Assembly: GCA_013433145.1 (NCBI GenBank)
Contig: CM024187.1
Coordinates: 310,001 to 374,000 of the forward strand
Origin: Ascaris suum
Taxonomy: Eukaryota > Nematoda > Chromadorea > Rhabditida > Ascarididae
Length of the DNA stretch: 64,000 nt
Direction of reading: 5' to 3'
Part shown: positions 1 through 15,000 of the stretch, one piece after another
Layout: each line of letters starts with the position of its first letter
Numbering within the stretch: the stretch's first letter is position 1
Position numbers and translations under genes: made by a program
Notes under the pieces: generated by a model
The model's input: the letters and a program-made list of their open reading frames with translations, nothing else
Databases searched by the model: none
Told to the model about the DNA's origin: nothing

Positions 1-3000
1 TCCATTTCAATTTTCTTCTTATCATATCGAAAGCACTCTCCGTCAAACTGCACTATAGTTGCGGCATCCCTAAAAACTTCCTGCACTGCTTTATGCGCGC
101 GGCATATGAAGGCATGATAAAAAGAAGTAGTAGACACAAGAAGGAATGTAGACACATGAAATCCACTATTCCGATGGAGAATGGATGAAACATTTCTAGT
201 CTAAACAGATCAAATTCCAAACAGGAATTTATTACTACCGGTGGCTGGGTCGGTTCCTTCAGAAATATCTAACCCCGCACCTGCCGTGATTGGCTGAACT
301 CACGCAGTCGGTCAACAAACCCAAATACTAAAGGCATCATCAGTGAGCACTGAACGCTATTAGTGCAGGCGGACGATATACCAGCTGGCAATGTGCCACA
401 ATTCGTAACCCAACGCATACCTGCAGCATCTGCGAACGGTACATTGGTGCGTGAGGTTGCATTCTGGTGGAATCGTGAGAACGGCAAGCCACTCGGTGTC
501 CACTTCCCTCTCTGTGGACATCCTTCTTCCGCCGAATTGCGTGGTGCAGGAGGTAACTGTCGCCTAAAGTAATCCGGTATACATCTTCTCTCTCTGCCGA
601 ATTCAATATCAAAAACGATCCAAAACTGTACGTCTATTATTCCAACAGTAACTTAAATTGCAAACCAAAGCTGCACGCCAATGCTAACCTAGATATCTCA
701 AACGCTCTTCCTGGCAAGTCAGAAGAGTAAACAAATGAGACGGAACAATCAATACCCGGCGAATGGTGTGAATCCACCAAAAACCGCGAACTGGTGCGGA
801 TTCTGCGACGAGATCTGGGCGACGTTCCCGGTATGTTCACGACGTGAAGCAACCAGTCCACGTGGTACACGTCTTAGTGCCTGAAATCGAATGCAATTCA
901 AATAAACAAAATGAGCACAACTGTGACTATATTTGCTCACGTCTATTCGGCAATAAGAAGCAAGCACAGCAAATAGGAAAGAGTCGACAAGAGCTGAAAA
1001 GAAAACTCCGACAGGGGGATCGACATCACTCCTCCTGCCTTTCCAATATTCCATACCAACTATCGCATCATATTCACTTAATAAAAATTGAAAAATCCCG
1101 GAGCAATAAAAAACAAGAAGCAATCGTTTCTCAATTCTTTGACAAGAAAAACTTTTAGAAAATTCAATAAACGATGCATAGAATAGTTTGGAGACAGGCG
1201 AATTCAAGTAAGATCGTATAGGAGATTGAAAAGGAACGAACCATGAACAGCCTACATTGTTCATTCCGTTCATTTTATTCCAAATAAACTACTAGTACTA
1301 AGGCCAACAGTTACTCAACGCAATAAATAAAGCTCAGCAATGAACTTTATGAAGCACTCAATGCTTGAAATAATGCCATAAATAGCGACGAAGAGTGAAT
1401 GAGACTAGCGATATTGTGCAAAGGAATGTTGACTGACGTAAACCTGTACAGCGCTCACTGCAGCCGCATCGCCGGGTTTCACCTCCACATCGAATTTGCC
1501 GTCAGCTCCAAACCGATATGAATTCGACGTTTTATTCCACTTTATCGTCCCACTGCACACCTATCAGCCTAAAGAAAACCACACCTTCACTCCCGAGCAA
1601 AAAATAAGCAATCTGATACCGTTTCTTCTTTTTTTGGCAACATAAGAGATCCATAGGAGTCAAAAAGTCGACAAAATAGAGCGAAAAATTAAAAATAAAG
1701 TTGCTTCTGGGCAAAAAATTAGGCGACTTGCAACGTTTACGTGCAACAATCAATGCCTAACAGAATAGCGCACAAAGTGGGAATTGTCAGAACGCTTCGA
1801 TAAGCGTCTTTTTACGACGCTTGCACAAACATTACAACGAAAATGTGAAGAACTTTACTGCCAAATCATTTCGTTAGCGAATATGAAACTATGCTTTACT
1901 TATTTTACCTCGGTTTTACCATCCACTAATACCATCGAATGCCCAATTAGGAAACTGTGGTGATTACCACCAACACAGAGCAATACCTAATGAACACAGT
2001 GGCCACCTTCGTATAAGACCCGCATCGACGTGACGCTGCGAAGTACCGAATGCAAGGGAAATCAACACTCACTGTTGTTCAACAACAAAATTCATTAATT
2101 AGTAACATGAAGGCGAGGCAAATATCACCGGAAATAAACCTGCTGACTCATTCCGCGCATCAAACGATGCCTCAATGCTACCACTCCCATAAATTCTTTT
2201 TTTTCTTGTTAGCTCCACAATTACCGAAACGGTAGAAAAATTACCTCTCTGTAATCAGAGTCAATATTTACACCAAACATCCTTAAAACAGAAATAAGGA
2301 CTAACCGTCTTCCACAGGTGAAATAACAGTTCCAAGGGTGCCACTGCCCTGATTTTCCCACTTCCAATCGGGACCACGTGTCACTCGACAACCAATACTA
2401 CACACTGTCGCCGCATCCGAAGGTGGATTTGTCGGCAATCCACGACCGCCTACCAAAAGACGGGATCCACGCGATCCACGACGGTATCGGAGTATTCTAA
2501 AGAAAAAATGCTTACACGTACATGCTCCCAAAAAAGATGGGCACCCATATATTCGTTACAATCGCTCCAACTAATTACACTGCGAAGCTACATCGTTAAC
2601 ATGCACCTACATCTTGCATATGAGACATGACCACAGACGTGCCATTAAGTGGAATGGAATAAAGCTTTCTTATACAACCAGAATCCTTCCTCTTTGCAAA
2701 AATTCGCACCATCTCAGCCTACGTCCTATTCCTAGCTACCAGATCGGACTTTACTAATTAAAGGTTTACCGAGTTTTCAGCGCAGAGCTCGCTGAAGTCA
2801 TATCTGAAAGCACTGCGCCACTGGTGACCTTGTTGTTGGCAGCTCCACCAGGCAGATGGCTGTAAGCTGATTCACTGGGAGTACATCCGCTGCCCTCGCT
2901 CGCCCCTGATTCCTTCTCTTTGCCACCCGCCGAGTTCCGCTTTATTCTTCCCTTCAGCACCGCCGCACTTTGCTTCTCTTCACATGGTTTCAAGTCGTCC

Positions 3001-6000
3001 ACCTGTATCACGCAAACTCAATGGTATCAGGAAAATTGCAAAGCGCACAGATGGCTGCCATAAGACTCTTATCTGATTGCCTTTTTCACCCAAAGGAAAC
3101 GCAAGCGACACCACAGCTACAAAATTTTCCTCTCTATGTCATCAGTGCGAAATGTTGTTCAGGCCGATGGCAGAAGAAATGAGCCGATGCTGAAATAAGA
3201 CGACCGAATATGACAAGCCACTTTTATGCAACTGCTCGTGCTCATAACGCTTTCCTCCCCGTCCTTCCCCCCCCCCCCCTAACACATCCGACTAAGAGAC
3301 CTGAAGACGTTCAAGGAAAGGCAAACGACGGTTGCAAAGTTCTGCAAACCGGCCAAATGCTGTTGTACCGTAAATTACCAGTAGAGCGCAACAAAACGCA
3401 CCGTAACTTAAGAAGTAAACGTCTTACCCAAAGCAATTTATTAAAACGATCTAGACAAATAAGTTAAATCAAATACAACGGAGTGTAAATGCTGCATGGC
3501 TCAATGATGCATCTAAAAATATTCTAAATGCTCAAAGCGCAATGTGTAACAGAATAATTGCGCCGCCTGCCTACCTGTGTGTCCTCTGACTAATTATTAC
3601 TTGCAGAGTTACTTCACCGATGCAATCGCTACTTCACTGCTGCGTCAACTCAATTTGCATCGAATATGAGCTTTGAAAGAAATTTACTTGCATGCATAAC
3701 TGCAGCGTATCCTGCTGTTTGGTTAATTACTGACGACAAAAGTGGGCATAGCTGACCACTCAACCTAAGCAACTACTAGATTATGATCACCAGTGAATAC
3801 TTCCAATCAGTTTAGGTTATAGGTGCTAAATTTATGGTGAGTCAACTATAATAGGTACTCAGCAAAGCTTACTAATAAAAAATATCAAAGCAAAACCTGA
3901 CTACGATTTCCCACAGAAATATCCCATCACTCCAGCAATAAGTAAATAAATTATTCGTAAAATACTTAATCCGTTTTCAAAGAAATTAAAGAGAAACTAA
4001 GGTTATGAATTATACGCACAAAAAACCCATAAATTCGGCTATCGCCGCTAATGGTCAATAAAAAACGCCAACCCGCGCCCGTAGTCTCCCTACCTTCCCC
4101 CCCCCCCCCGCCCCCAATCTAAGCTTAACATTTAGCCTTAACTGCAGCAAAACAATTCACTGCTGATTCACATCGAACAACAATGCAACTAACCACAACA
4201 TCGACGACATTGCCGTAAACCTCGAATCCAGATAGCGATAGATAATAAGTCTGATTGCTCGCGTTCTTGCCGTTCTGAGCAATTCGTAAATATCGATATG
4301 GACCTTCAAAGAACACTTTTGCTCACTGTAGAAACACCCATGACAGATCACGCCTGGCTCTGTCCGGCTGCTTTTCGAGAAGTAGCTACGATATCAATGC
4401 TTTCATAATCTCACCCTTACAACGTTTAACTCTTCTGCAGAATGAGCATAACTGACTTAGCCAATCCAGGAAGTTCCTTTCAAATTAGTCGGTGTACATT
4501 ACGGCAACCATATACTGGCTCTCAATGACAACTACTGCATGTACCCCAGGAAATGCCCACATCTCTACAAAGGGGTCCTTCTTTGGTGACGTTATGAAAG
4601 ATAACGATCAACTTCTTATAGATGCTAGACAATTCCATCAACAGTCACGACGAAAACACAAAGATAGCGTAAACTGCGTTAAGCTAAGCAACCTACTTTA
4701 GTCGCTCATCCTGGATCGAGCATTTGAAAATGCTACGACTATAGAAAGCAACGACATGGAATCACTAAACGAGATAGCCAACCTCTCATATGGGGTATGT
4801 GGCTAATGAGCTTAACAATGGTCCCTCTTTTCACCGAGGCCTCAATGTTGCCTCACTACCAATAAATTATAGACAATGAAACTGTGGTGCTCACCTTTGC
4901 CCTCTGTGCATACGACAGGCCAAGTTGCAGTCGAGCCTGGATCGCTCAAAGCCGCGTCATTTTCGTGAACAAGCAGCACATCCCACGTGCGACCGTTGCG
5001 AGATCCCTATAAATAACAATTCAATCCATACATGTCATACTTTGCAAAAGACTTATGTTCAGTCTTTTGCAGGATATAATACGAACGAATTCAAAAGGTA
5101 TGTGATCCGCGAAAAATATCGTCGTGGGCCATGAGCCTTAATACCAGTGGTAATAGGGCAGTACGATACTATAAAATTAGTGCCTACTTAGAGACCGCTC
5201 AGAATACGGAACAAACTCTTTTAAGAAACCACTTATCTATATCAGGCTGCGTCTAATTGCGAAGGTTTAATCCCTGACTTCAAAGAATCAGCAACGACTA
5301 ACATGTGCCAGCATTTGAAGCAGTAATTTGAATGATTGTCAGCAGTAATGAGACTCGTACCAAGAGTCGTATTTAAATAAAGATTGAGATGCCATGAAGA
5401 GTCAATCACCTATCACCAGCACATCGGCAGATTGCAGAAGTTACTTCCCTCTTATGTAATAGGTGATGGTGAGATGTGCCTTTAACAAAATCATAACCCC
5501 AACTAGAAAATATCGAACAAAATGTCGTAAAAAACAACCGATTTATTAACAGCGGTCACAATTGAAGAGCGAATAACCAGCAAGAATTACTGTCATAAAC
5601 CTCGCATATTTGAACTTACTTTCCAATTTTACGCAGTAAGTAATGGCGATAGCACATCATGAAGTTAGTAATCCGGCCTGAGTTAGTTCAGATATCGTGC
5701 AAAAAGTTATGGAGAACCATTCCTACGCATAACAGTCGCCAAGAGGTCCTTAAATTCGACGATCCGGATGCCAAAACTGTGTATGCTGCCAGAGCACTAC
5801 TGATAAATGCGCGTCTTGGCACAAAAAGGTGTTTCAGATTGCAACCTTGCACATACTCCCTGTTTTGCTTGCAACTACCCAGGCTCCTTCGTGCTATATC
5901 CCGCATCCGCTGCAGAGCTAGCGTTGTCCATGCAAGTTATCAGTAGATTAAATAAGGATACTCATGCGTACAAGTCGTTAGTCAGCTACAAAATGAACTA

Positions 6001-9000
6001 AGCAAACAGAGAGAAGAATCTAGAGAACACTTCGTTAGTATGGAATTAATAAGAAGTCACCTGGAAAAGCCAATTACGTAATGCAGAACGACCGTACCTA
6101 GCCGCGAGCATGCCGCAGAGTATACGATGTTGGATAGATATAGACACCAAGGTCAATAGTGAAATGTGCGTTCCTGCAATTATTCTACTTCACCTGATTA
6201 AAGCAGCAGCAAAATTAAGCAAAATTACCCAGGAAAATCTTCTAAAGGATCATCAAAAACTCAACACAAAAGCTAGTAAACAGAACACTGAAGCACATCA
6301 GCGTGTACCTCTACTTCTTTCTGAAAAAAACCGAACCTTCAAACGTTTCCTCCCTGAATTTTGTCACTCGTTTACTCAGAGATGTTTTCCCCCAAACGTT
6401 TGTCGCTCATTTACCTTGACCCAAAACTTATCAGAGATCATCATTACTAAACGACTTCTTAAAGATAAAACTGCGTCATCACTAAACGTTTGCTGCGCTG
6501 CCAACACATTAATTCCCGAAATGAAGAAGGAAGTGAACCACCGAGCTAAGACGAATCTTGAAATATGATCCGCGATGAAACTGGCAACTATAGTGCAAAG
6601 CGAAGATTTCACAGCATCACAATTATTCATTACCTCTCTAATTCACCTCAAATCAGTGTAAAACATTCGCTTAAGCTTCTGTCAACTTTTTACTCAAATT
6701 TCTTCAAAATAAACTTCAAATATAACTGGTGTCGGATGGTGAAGGCGAAATACAACGCTCTACAAAAAGTCCTTCACCACTACCGAAGTCACAAAAAAAT
6801 CGGAAGTTAAATACTGCAAGAAGCAATCACGTCGTCCGAACATTGCAAATATTTAATATAACTGACTTATCATCTGAAGTGTGACAATTGAGTGCGCTAA
6901 CGTCGCGGCTGAGAATATCTTCTGGGTGACCGTAGGGCTGTCTTGCACCGTCTGACGAGGTAACGTACACCACGTTAACACTCGCCGGATTCGTCCAATG
7001 AGAGAAAGTTTTACCGTTTGTACCCAACCAATAAATCAAACCTAAAATGATTCCATCACAACAAAATTATAAAAACCACTGCTTACTGCTCATCTGATAG
7101 TCAGATAAGAAAGGGATAGGTGAAATTTTGGTGATGCAGCAAAATGTTGGAACAGGTGTCACAACTCTAGAACAGATGCCAGAGCCAGCGAAACAATTGA
7201 GAACTTCTATGGGTAGGAGAAGGGGAGGAAAGACATAAATACGATGGAAATTCTTTAATTATGTTATTTCGCCTTAAACAACTCTTCAGATTCAGGTAAA
7301 ACTGTCCTCGGAAATTCTGTACTGTTCATGATATCTTTGTATCAAAGAAAATCGCCCAGACGGAAACGACAAATGAAAAAGCACAGTCGACAGGTAAGCC
7401 AACAACTAAAAATGGAAGAAAACAACAACAACTACCCTGGCTCCCTGTCGCTTCCCCATTTGTGTACGCCACTGTTTGAACACAAGAAAACCTACCTTGG
7501 TCATCGAAATCACTCGAGTAGACGAAAGAAATTTTGGAGGAGTTTTTCCTCGCATCTTTGATTTCTCACAAAAGCGAATGTCTCCCGATCACGATCGTAC
7601 CACTGCTTGGCTACCATTCGAAGTATATAGTTCTTGAGTTGGCCCACAGTCGTCAATGGCTCCGTTTTCATTGTGCGTCCAGTTCTGTAAGTACCATTGC
7701 CTGTCACCACTCCTCAATTTTAATATGCCTGCGATCCGAATCTCCCGTCTCTGATTACGATGAACCCACGGTCCCTTGGCTCCATCCACACTAATAAAGC
7801 TGCCAACACAAGCAGCAAAGCACTCCCTTACGCAACAAAGACAGCGTCTCTTTCATCCTCTCTATCCCATTTACCTCCACCTTCTTCAAGCCAAGATGAA
7901 ACAGAGCATGTAATTAAAAGCATGTCTACATTTCAAACTACAAGCCACAGGTGGTAGGCAATCTTTTCTTCCATTCATGAAAAGCAGTGCAGATGAGCAG
8001 AGAGTTAACTCCTAAGCGTACTCTCTTCTATTACATACTTGAAACGCCGCATCACTAGCAAGGAAAGCACACCTGTCGAGCAGTTGTTTTTGGTCAGAAG
8101 ATTTCGCATTCAGGTGTTCCAGCTTAAGCTTTATTCGGCAACTAAGCAGCTGCAGCCCAAACGATGATCCGCCAGGTGTGTCATACAAGTACTGCGGGAA
8201 CTTTTCGACTGTCTCCAACACCAAGACCATCTTTCGCACTAATGCCGATAACGATCTTCCATCGGCAAAAACCTGCAGCTAAGAAAACGTCAATAAAGTT
8301 TTAAAAAGTCGGAAGTTTCGGCGGAATGCGCCACTAGCGAGAACGAAGGAAACTGCGCGTCCCATTTAAAAAGTGATGACTACCTTGGCCGGCTTATGCT
8401 ACTAACATATGCTACGATACGCACATAAAAAGGGACGTCATTACCCATACTTCGTTCATGACGATTGCAATACAGAAAAAATTCCCCCTTAAATAATGAC
8501 TACCAATCCGCTTTTACAAAAACTAAACTAAAATCTTCTGACCGCGCAATAAAAGAACATCATCACGTATTTTTGAGTTTCGGCGATGAACGCCGATTTA
8601 CGCATTTATGTTCAGCTATCTGCACAATGACGTGTGGAAACTTTGCCAGCACCGCATGCACTGCTAATGTACAATATTGAGGCAATAGTCGATCAAAATT
8701 TGCCGATCAAATTGTCTGAAATCTTAGAGAAAGAAGACAAGTTCTGCGTTAAAATCAGTGCCACATTCATCCCCCTTTCTCAACGTCTTTTCTGCATCCG
8801 CCACTGCACTCAGGCATACTGCAAATAAATGAAATGCTTTAAAAACCTTTCTGAAAGCAACTGCGACGTCACAATGGGCATCGTTATCACGGACGATTTC
8901 GAGCAATGAGAGTAGTGCAGAGACGAGTCCCGATATGGAGAGCTCAAAAGTGGACAGCACTCTTTCGTTGGTGACCGCCTCATGCATGCAACGAAGACAC

Positions 9001-12000
9001 ACTTGCAGTTGATCACGTATTGCATTGCTACACACATTGCCGCCTTTACTTGACGCACAATACTCCTGAATAGTGAACAGTCGTCGGCAAAATACATTCA
9101 ACTATAAAACAAATAGGCTTAACAACCGAAATTTACAATAATTACCCGTCTGAAAATAGGTCCACCCAAGAATGACATTGAAATTGACCTGAAGAGATGA
9201 AGAAGCTTTCTGCAACTCAACAAGAGCATCGCGGGGCCTCGAGCGAGCTTCCTTCATGTAATTTTCCCAGAGCTCCTTGGCCAGTTCCTGTAGCTTTGCC
9301 TTCTGAGCTTCGGCTCGGAATCTCAAACGACGTCCACCACCACGCGCAGCCCAACCAGTTACAAAGTCCAGACCTGATAAACAAAAAACGGCCATGATTA
9401 TAAATCAACAGTCCAGTTCCTGTCCAAGCTTGTATGCAGCGTAGAAGTGTGTTAACGCCAATCATTGCTATCAGTGGGCACTTGTAATGTGTCCGTAAGT
9501 GACGACTGAAAATATATCACTACCTCAGGTAATTTTCTGCATAACATATTAACTTCCCTATCATTCAGTGACAATATCAATGCAGTCCTGTTAAAAAGAA
9601 AAAATCAAAAATCAAAAAGGCCCGAAAAATTGCGTCAATATTAGGGACATATTCCGTACAAGAAATGTGTCGCAGTTTAGATCGCATCTGTTTTCCATGA
9701 CCTCAAATAGTTATGGCAACTATCGGAGACATAAAAACTTCAATTCCCCACATGGAAAAACCATATCTAAATTGTTATTACTACATTTAATTAACGCATT
9801 CAGCGATGCTGTCCCATTTGTTGCCTAGCAAGTTCGTGTGTGCTGAAACAATTCAGACCTCTTAATCTCACCTGTATGTTACCTGCAAAGATTGAAGATG
9901 AATTATTGCAGTGTCAAATCAATATTCCGTCCACATTACATCTGTGAGTCGCTCGCCAGTAGTCACTAACTACGAAGCAATATATTCTTCATTAAATGCT
10001 TCGAACTATACTACGCTCAATCATATCAAGGAGGCATGCCAAAGCATCAAGTATGGAAATATTCAGCCCAGATGCCTGCGATATTATAGGCTTATTTAGT
10101 TCAATATCACAGTTAGTTATACTACTACTTTGCACTGCCCTATTAATTTTCATTACCGGCCGAAAGTGGGCAAAGAAATTTGGCGATCGGTGCGTTAAAA
10201 AACTAATAAAAAATCCTTATTAAAAAAAAGAATCGCTGCCAAGATACATCGAAAAAAACAAAAGAAGAATAGAAAAAAATAGGCAATATGAAATGCATCA
10301 ATATAGAGACATATAAAGATGACATGCATACAACATTTTCATGTTTGAGTTGTAGGAACGACAACGTTAACGATTCCTGAGACTTTGGTGGGAACGACAT
10401 ACCAAGTGTCGACTCGGCTTGGAAGCAGTGTTTTGTCTGTTGATTCGACTCGAATATGAATCCCGGTAGGTCTTCCATGATAAGCATTCGCTGTTGGTTG
10501 CCATCTCGATTCGTCACAGTCAGTTCGCCCAACTTTAGGTGATGCCGGTACCCAGTTACCCACATCGATCTTCAAAAAACTTCCTCCATCATAAAACCAA
10601 TCTACTGCAAGGCCTCAAGCGAGATCTTTAAAAAGCCTCCGAGACTACAAAGCTTTTACTCTTGGCAGAGAGGGCTTCCACTCAAAGATGGCCATGTTGT
10701 TCGAAGGATGATTGCTTTTTGAAGCACATTAAAATTTGTTCCAATGACAGAAGGGATCCTCTACGACGACCGGAAACGGGAAGAAGGCATAGAATACGAC
10801 CTTACTCAACGCCGTGTGATATTTCAGCTATCCGTACCGCATAGAGAGATAAATTAGGCAGCGCTAATCATGCTACTCACTATAACAAAAGCAGCCCTAC
10901 AGTGGCAAAAACAGATGCTGGCGATGCACCCTGCGTCAGCCTTCACCCACTACTTTCCAGGTGCGTGATACCTGCAGATTTAGAGTAAAACATTGTTTAA
11001 ACAAGATCAAAAATATGTCACTCAGTACAAACTTCCAGGATATGAATGAGGTATCTGTTTTCAACCTGTTCCCCTATCTCTGTCAAATGGTCCAATCCAA
11101 GTATGCAAACCCTATCGGCGCTCCTTACCTCTAGCCAGTTATTAACTGTTGCCACTCATCAGTACTCCCGTTCCCGTCAACTCATATTTTCCTACAAAAC
11201 CGTCCGAACCTCTCTGAGCTGGCTACCAGTGTAATGCATGCAGTAAATAAGATTTGCAAACAAGCATGAGAAGGAGATCAGAAAGAACTACCACTCTTCC
11301 CGATTTCAGATATCATCATCAATTTTACAAAATGCTGTAAAATTTGCACTGGAATAACTAAACGACATACCGATTTACTGGAATTGGGCAAAGTGAAGAT
11401 CGGATTGAGAGGACTACCAGGCGGGACCGCGCTGCGTGCTTTCGTCAGTTTGTCCACGAACTCACCACGAGTCTCAGCACTATCTGCTCCTGACTCAGGG
11501 CTTCCGCTACTGAAAATAGAAAATGACGTTCTCCGGAAAGCCGAACTCTGCTTACAACATAAATTTCTGTTCAGAACGATACCACTAAGGCTCAAAACCA
11601 ACTCTGAACTACGTACCGTCAAAATATTCATATATCAACGTCACTGAGGACGAACCTCCTTCACTTATCAGTATCCTCACGATAACAAATCATCAGGCAC
11701 AGACAAAACACTACTTCAGGCCTATTTCCTTGTCTCGACTATTGCACGACTAACTTCTTCGAAGTAAGTGGTAGTTTCTTCTAGGCAGAATCCAACAGTC
11801 GCTTTTCTAATAGTACTCTTTTCCATGTGAACAATGGTAGTGTACAGGATCACACGTTATTTCCAAAGAGTATCTGCTTAACATAGACAAAGCATTGCAG
11901 ATATCGCATAGATACTTCGACCGACAGCCTCCTGATAGAATATTAAACTGTCGAGGTTCTCGTTAGCTTTAAAAACTTGATTACGTTAAAGGTAAAAATA

Positions 12001-15000
12001 AACACCTGTACATGGTGCTTAGCTGCCCATCAAGCATGAAACGGAACCACCCATTACTTCCATCACTGAAAATGAAAGCAATTAAAACTAGCAACAATGA
12101 TTTCTTCCCTCCATTTTTCCCATTTTTCTCTAATTATTCAGGGCAAATTACCTCCTCCTTCCCGGCAGTGAGCTTAACTCTAGAAAAACCGAGGGAAAAT
12201 GCAACTAAAAAAGGGGTTTTGGTAAGTTCCCTCTCTCTTTCGATTCCTACCCAATGCGCCACCCATCATTAGAACATAAAAAAGTCGGTGTTTTCTTGAG
12301 CACTTTTTAGGTAGGAAACTCAAACTTGCAAAAAACTAAACTGTTGAGGGGAAGAGAAGGGGAGGGTGGAGAGAGACTTCGGTCCAACAGACACGGAACG
12401 CCGAGAAAATCGGAACCTCAACCCTCAATAGAGGAGCTTACCATGAAAGTTGAAGGTCAGGATTGCAGAAAAATAAAAGGTTATGATAGTTTCTGATGAC
12501 AATACGCTACCAGAAAATATCATTAGGGACGCCCCACTGAGAATGCTCAGTGGATTTTCCGATGGCCAAACAATGCATAGGCAAATTCACTGCGTCAATT
12601 CATCGGAAGTTGAAGCAAAGAAGGCCCCCTACCGACCTCACATGTGGTTTAGCTTTTATTTTTTTAATCACCGATAAATAAAAACCGCCTATCTATTTAC
12701 CCCTACCTTCCCCGCACAGCGATGAAACGAATGTTAAAAAATGGTGCTTTAAAACCTTGAAGGCTCATCACCTGAATTCCATCGCAACAGCATCGCACCA
12801 AATGAAGAGTGAATCGCGGCTCTTTACGAGTCTCCAATCTTTCCATCGATAGCTCCTACCTTCGACGATTTCCCAGCGATCTTCAAGTGCGGTTGGCATC
12901 TCATCTGTTGTAGGCATCTGTGCGCCACGCACATTCTTACGTGCCACACCTGTAAGTTGAACTCAACGCTCTAAGATGACTATGACACGTCCACCGCGCG
13001 ATATGTTACACTTGTAAGTCTCGAGTTTGCTAACACACTATTTATGAAAGAGGCTCTGTGAAAGTGAATATCACGCATTCACTGCCTTCAAGATTATGGA
13101 TGCAACCAAACAACCCACCAGAATGATATTACAACAACAGCAAATGGCCACTTTTCCATGACCGATTCAAAGTGAAAGTAGCCGAAATTTTAAAATCCAC
13201 ACAACGCGACTAAATTAAACAGAACCCTCGTTCCATCTTCGATCCTCCCTTGTAGATGCCATAAAACTGGCTCGCTCATACCGCCTATGCCTCACCTTTT
13301 ACCTCAATTCATATAAATTTCCGAAAAACATCTTTCCTTTCCCCAAGTTAGGGAAGTGAACAACGTTTCCAACGGAAATTCCCACAACCGGTTTGTCTTT
13401 TCGCATGCTCACATTTGCTTGAATACCTGTATGATGGCTTCAGACCGTACTTATGAATTGAGAGTTTTCATATAATCATTATTATTGCGCAAATGCCATC
13501 ATCTATTTCAGTGAAGTGATTTGATCAATAAGAAATGCTGTTCATGGTTCTATTCGCCCCAATCGGAAATCAAAATCTACAAAGCAAAGATTTTTCAAAA
13601 TAACTGCCACCAAAAAAACGAAGATATAGCACTTATTCGTCCGTATCATATGGATTGCTAAGGAAACTCTTCAGCTAAAAAAACCAAGTCCAACCTGTGT
13701 GGAGAAAGAAATCCGACTTGGGCAATTCTTATAAAACCTTATTCACATCGGCCACGTCTATTTCTTTAGATTTCCCGCGGAAAAATGCAGCACAAGTTGA
13801 AACACTTTTAAAAAATAATCAAATACCATCATTCAAGACTCCATCATTAAACAACCCCTCAACACTTGCAATCCTCTATTCTTTGCGAGAATGCAACCTC
13901 TTGACATTTAAAGCGAAATTAGCCATGTGAAACGTGATCACTTCATTCGCCTCATTATCTACAAATAATATGAGTGCATTCTCGTTGTGAATTGTGGTGC
14001 TGCGATTAATATAAGGTTATCCTTATCCTTTTACCTCGAAATATTTATTCCTCATTTGCAACTTTTTTTTTCTCTAGAGGCATCACATCTTTTATGCCTT
14101 GCATTTTTCATTTTGCTTTCCTTTCCTTCCACTCCATGTAGAAAAGTTGTGCACCTTTTCTTTTAATTATTCCATCAAGGTAAATTCCCTACTAATATCA
14201 GAGTGTTCGAATAAAGAAAGGAACTTGCTGCATTCGCGGTCTTGCTACTGACGGGTGTCCGTTGCGTATCCGCGACCGCTTGAACGCTGCTTGACTGCTC
14301 CTGGTTAGCCAGCGATGGCGCTGTGCACGACTCTTCCTCTTCCTCTACCTGTACATCACAAATGGTAAATCATCTCTGGCACCATAACATTCCAATTTTG
14401 CCCTTCCGTTTACAGCTTCAAAAAGGCACTTATAAACTTCATCGATAAAAAAATCGTATTCCGATTCAAGGTGCAAACACAACAATCGCAATCCCCGATG
14501 CATATAATTTCATCCAAGCAACTGGAGCGGTAGCATACCGCCTCCAAGTCAAAAGAAACCCTCTTCAGCGACACACTAATTACTTTACATACTTAAAAAC
14601 CCATCTTTCGAAGTTATTATAGCAGCTGTGATTTAATTTCAGTTAAAGCGCTTCAAAACACTCCTCCGTATAAAATTTGGTAGCAAAACCGCTCAGAAAA
14701 TTCCTCCAGTAACAGCACCTCTTCAGAAGCTGTCACAACTCATGCTGACAGTGGTATGTTCGAGTGCTGCGTACAGAGAGCCGTTATTTATACTTTAGCC
14801 TATTCAAGCTGACAAACAGAACATTGAATTCATCCTACAACCACTGAGCATCAACAAGCACCAATCAACGGAAACAAAAAACTAAAATCAGGAATGATTC
14901 AGTAAACAAAGAACCCACATGAATGGGCACATTCAGCATCACGCTATTATCCCTCTCGGCAGGCGCCGAATCGTCCGACACTGACAACGATCCAGCCGCC

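Noticed and set aside
363..572. 69-codon plus-strand frame with even composition
   Set aside because: It lies opposite an exon-like minus-strand island with splice signals (421-563). All frames happen to be open there, so it gives no independent support.
5688..5906. Minus-strand frame ending VLHNFLHDI, reminiscent of the LHNF motif of Harbinger transposases
   Set aside because: Only four residues match. No DDE residues, flanking domains or terminal repeats were seen, and it sits in a HECTD1 intron.
6110..6568. 152-codon plus-strand open frame
   Set aside because: It overlaps a strongly conserved HECTD1 exon on the other strand and has no recognisable motif. It is treated as an antisense shadow plus chance frame.
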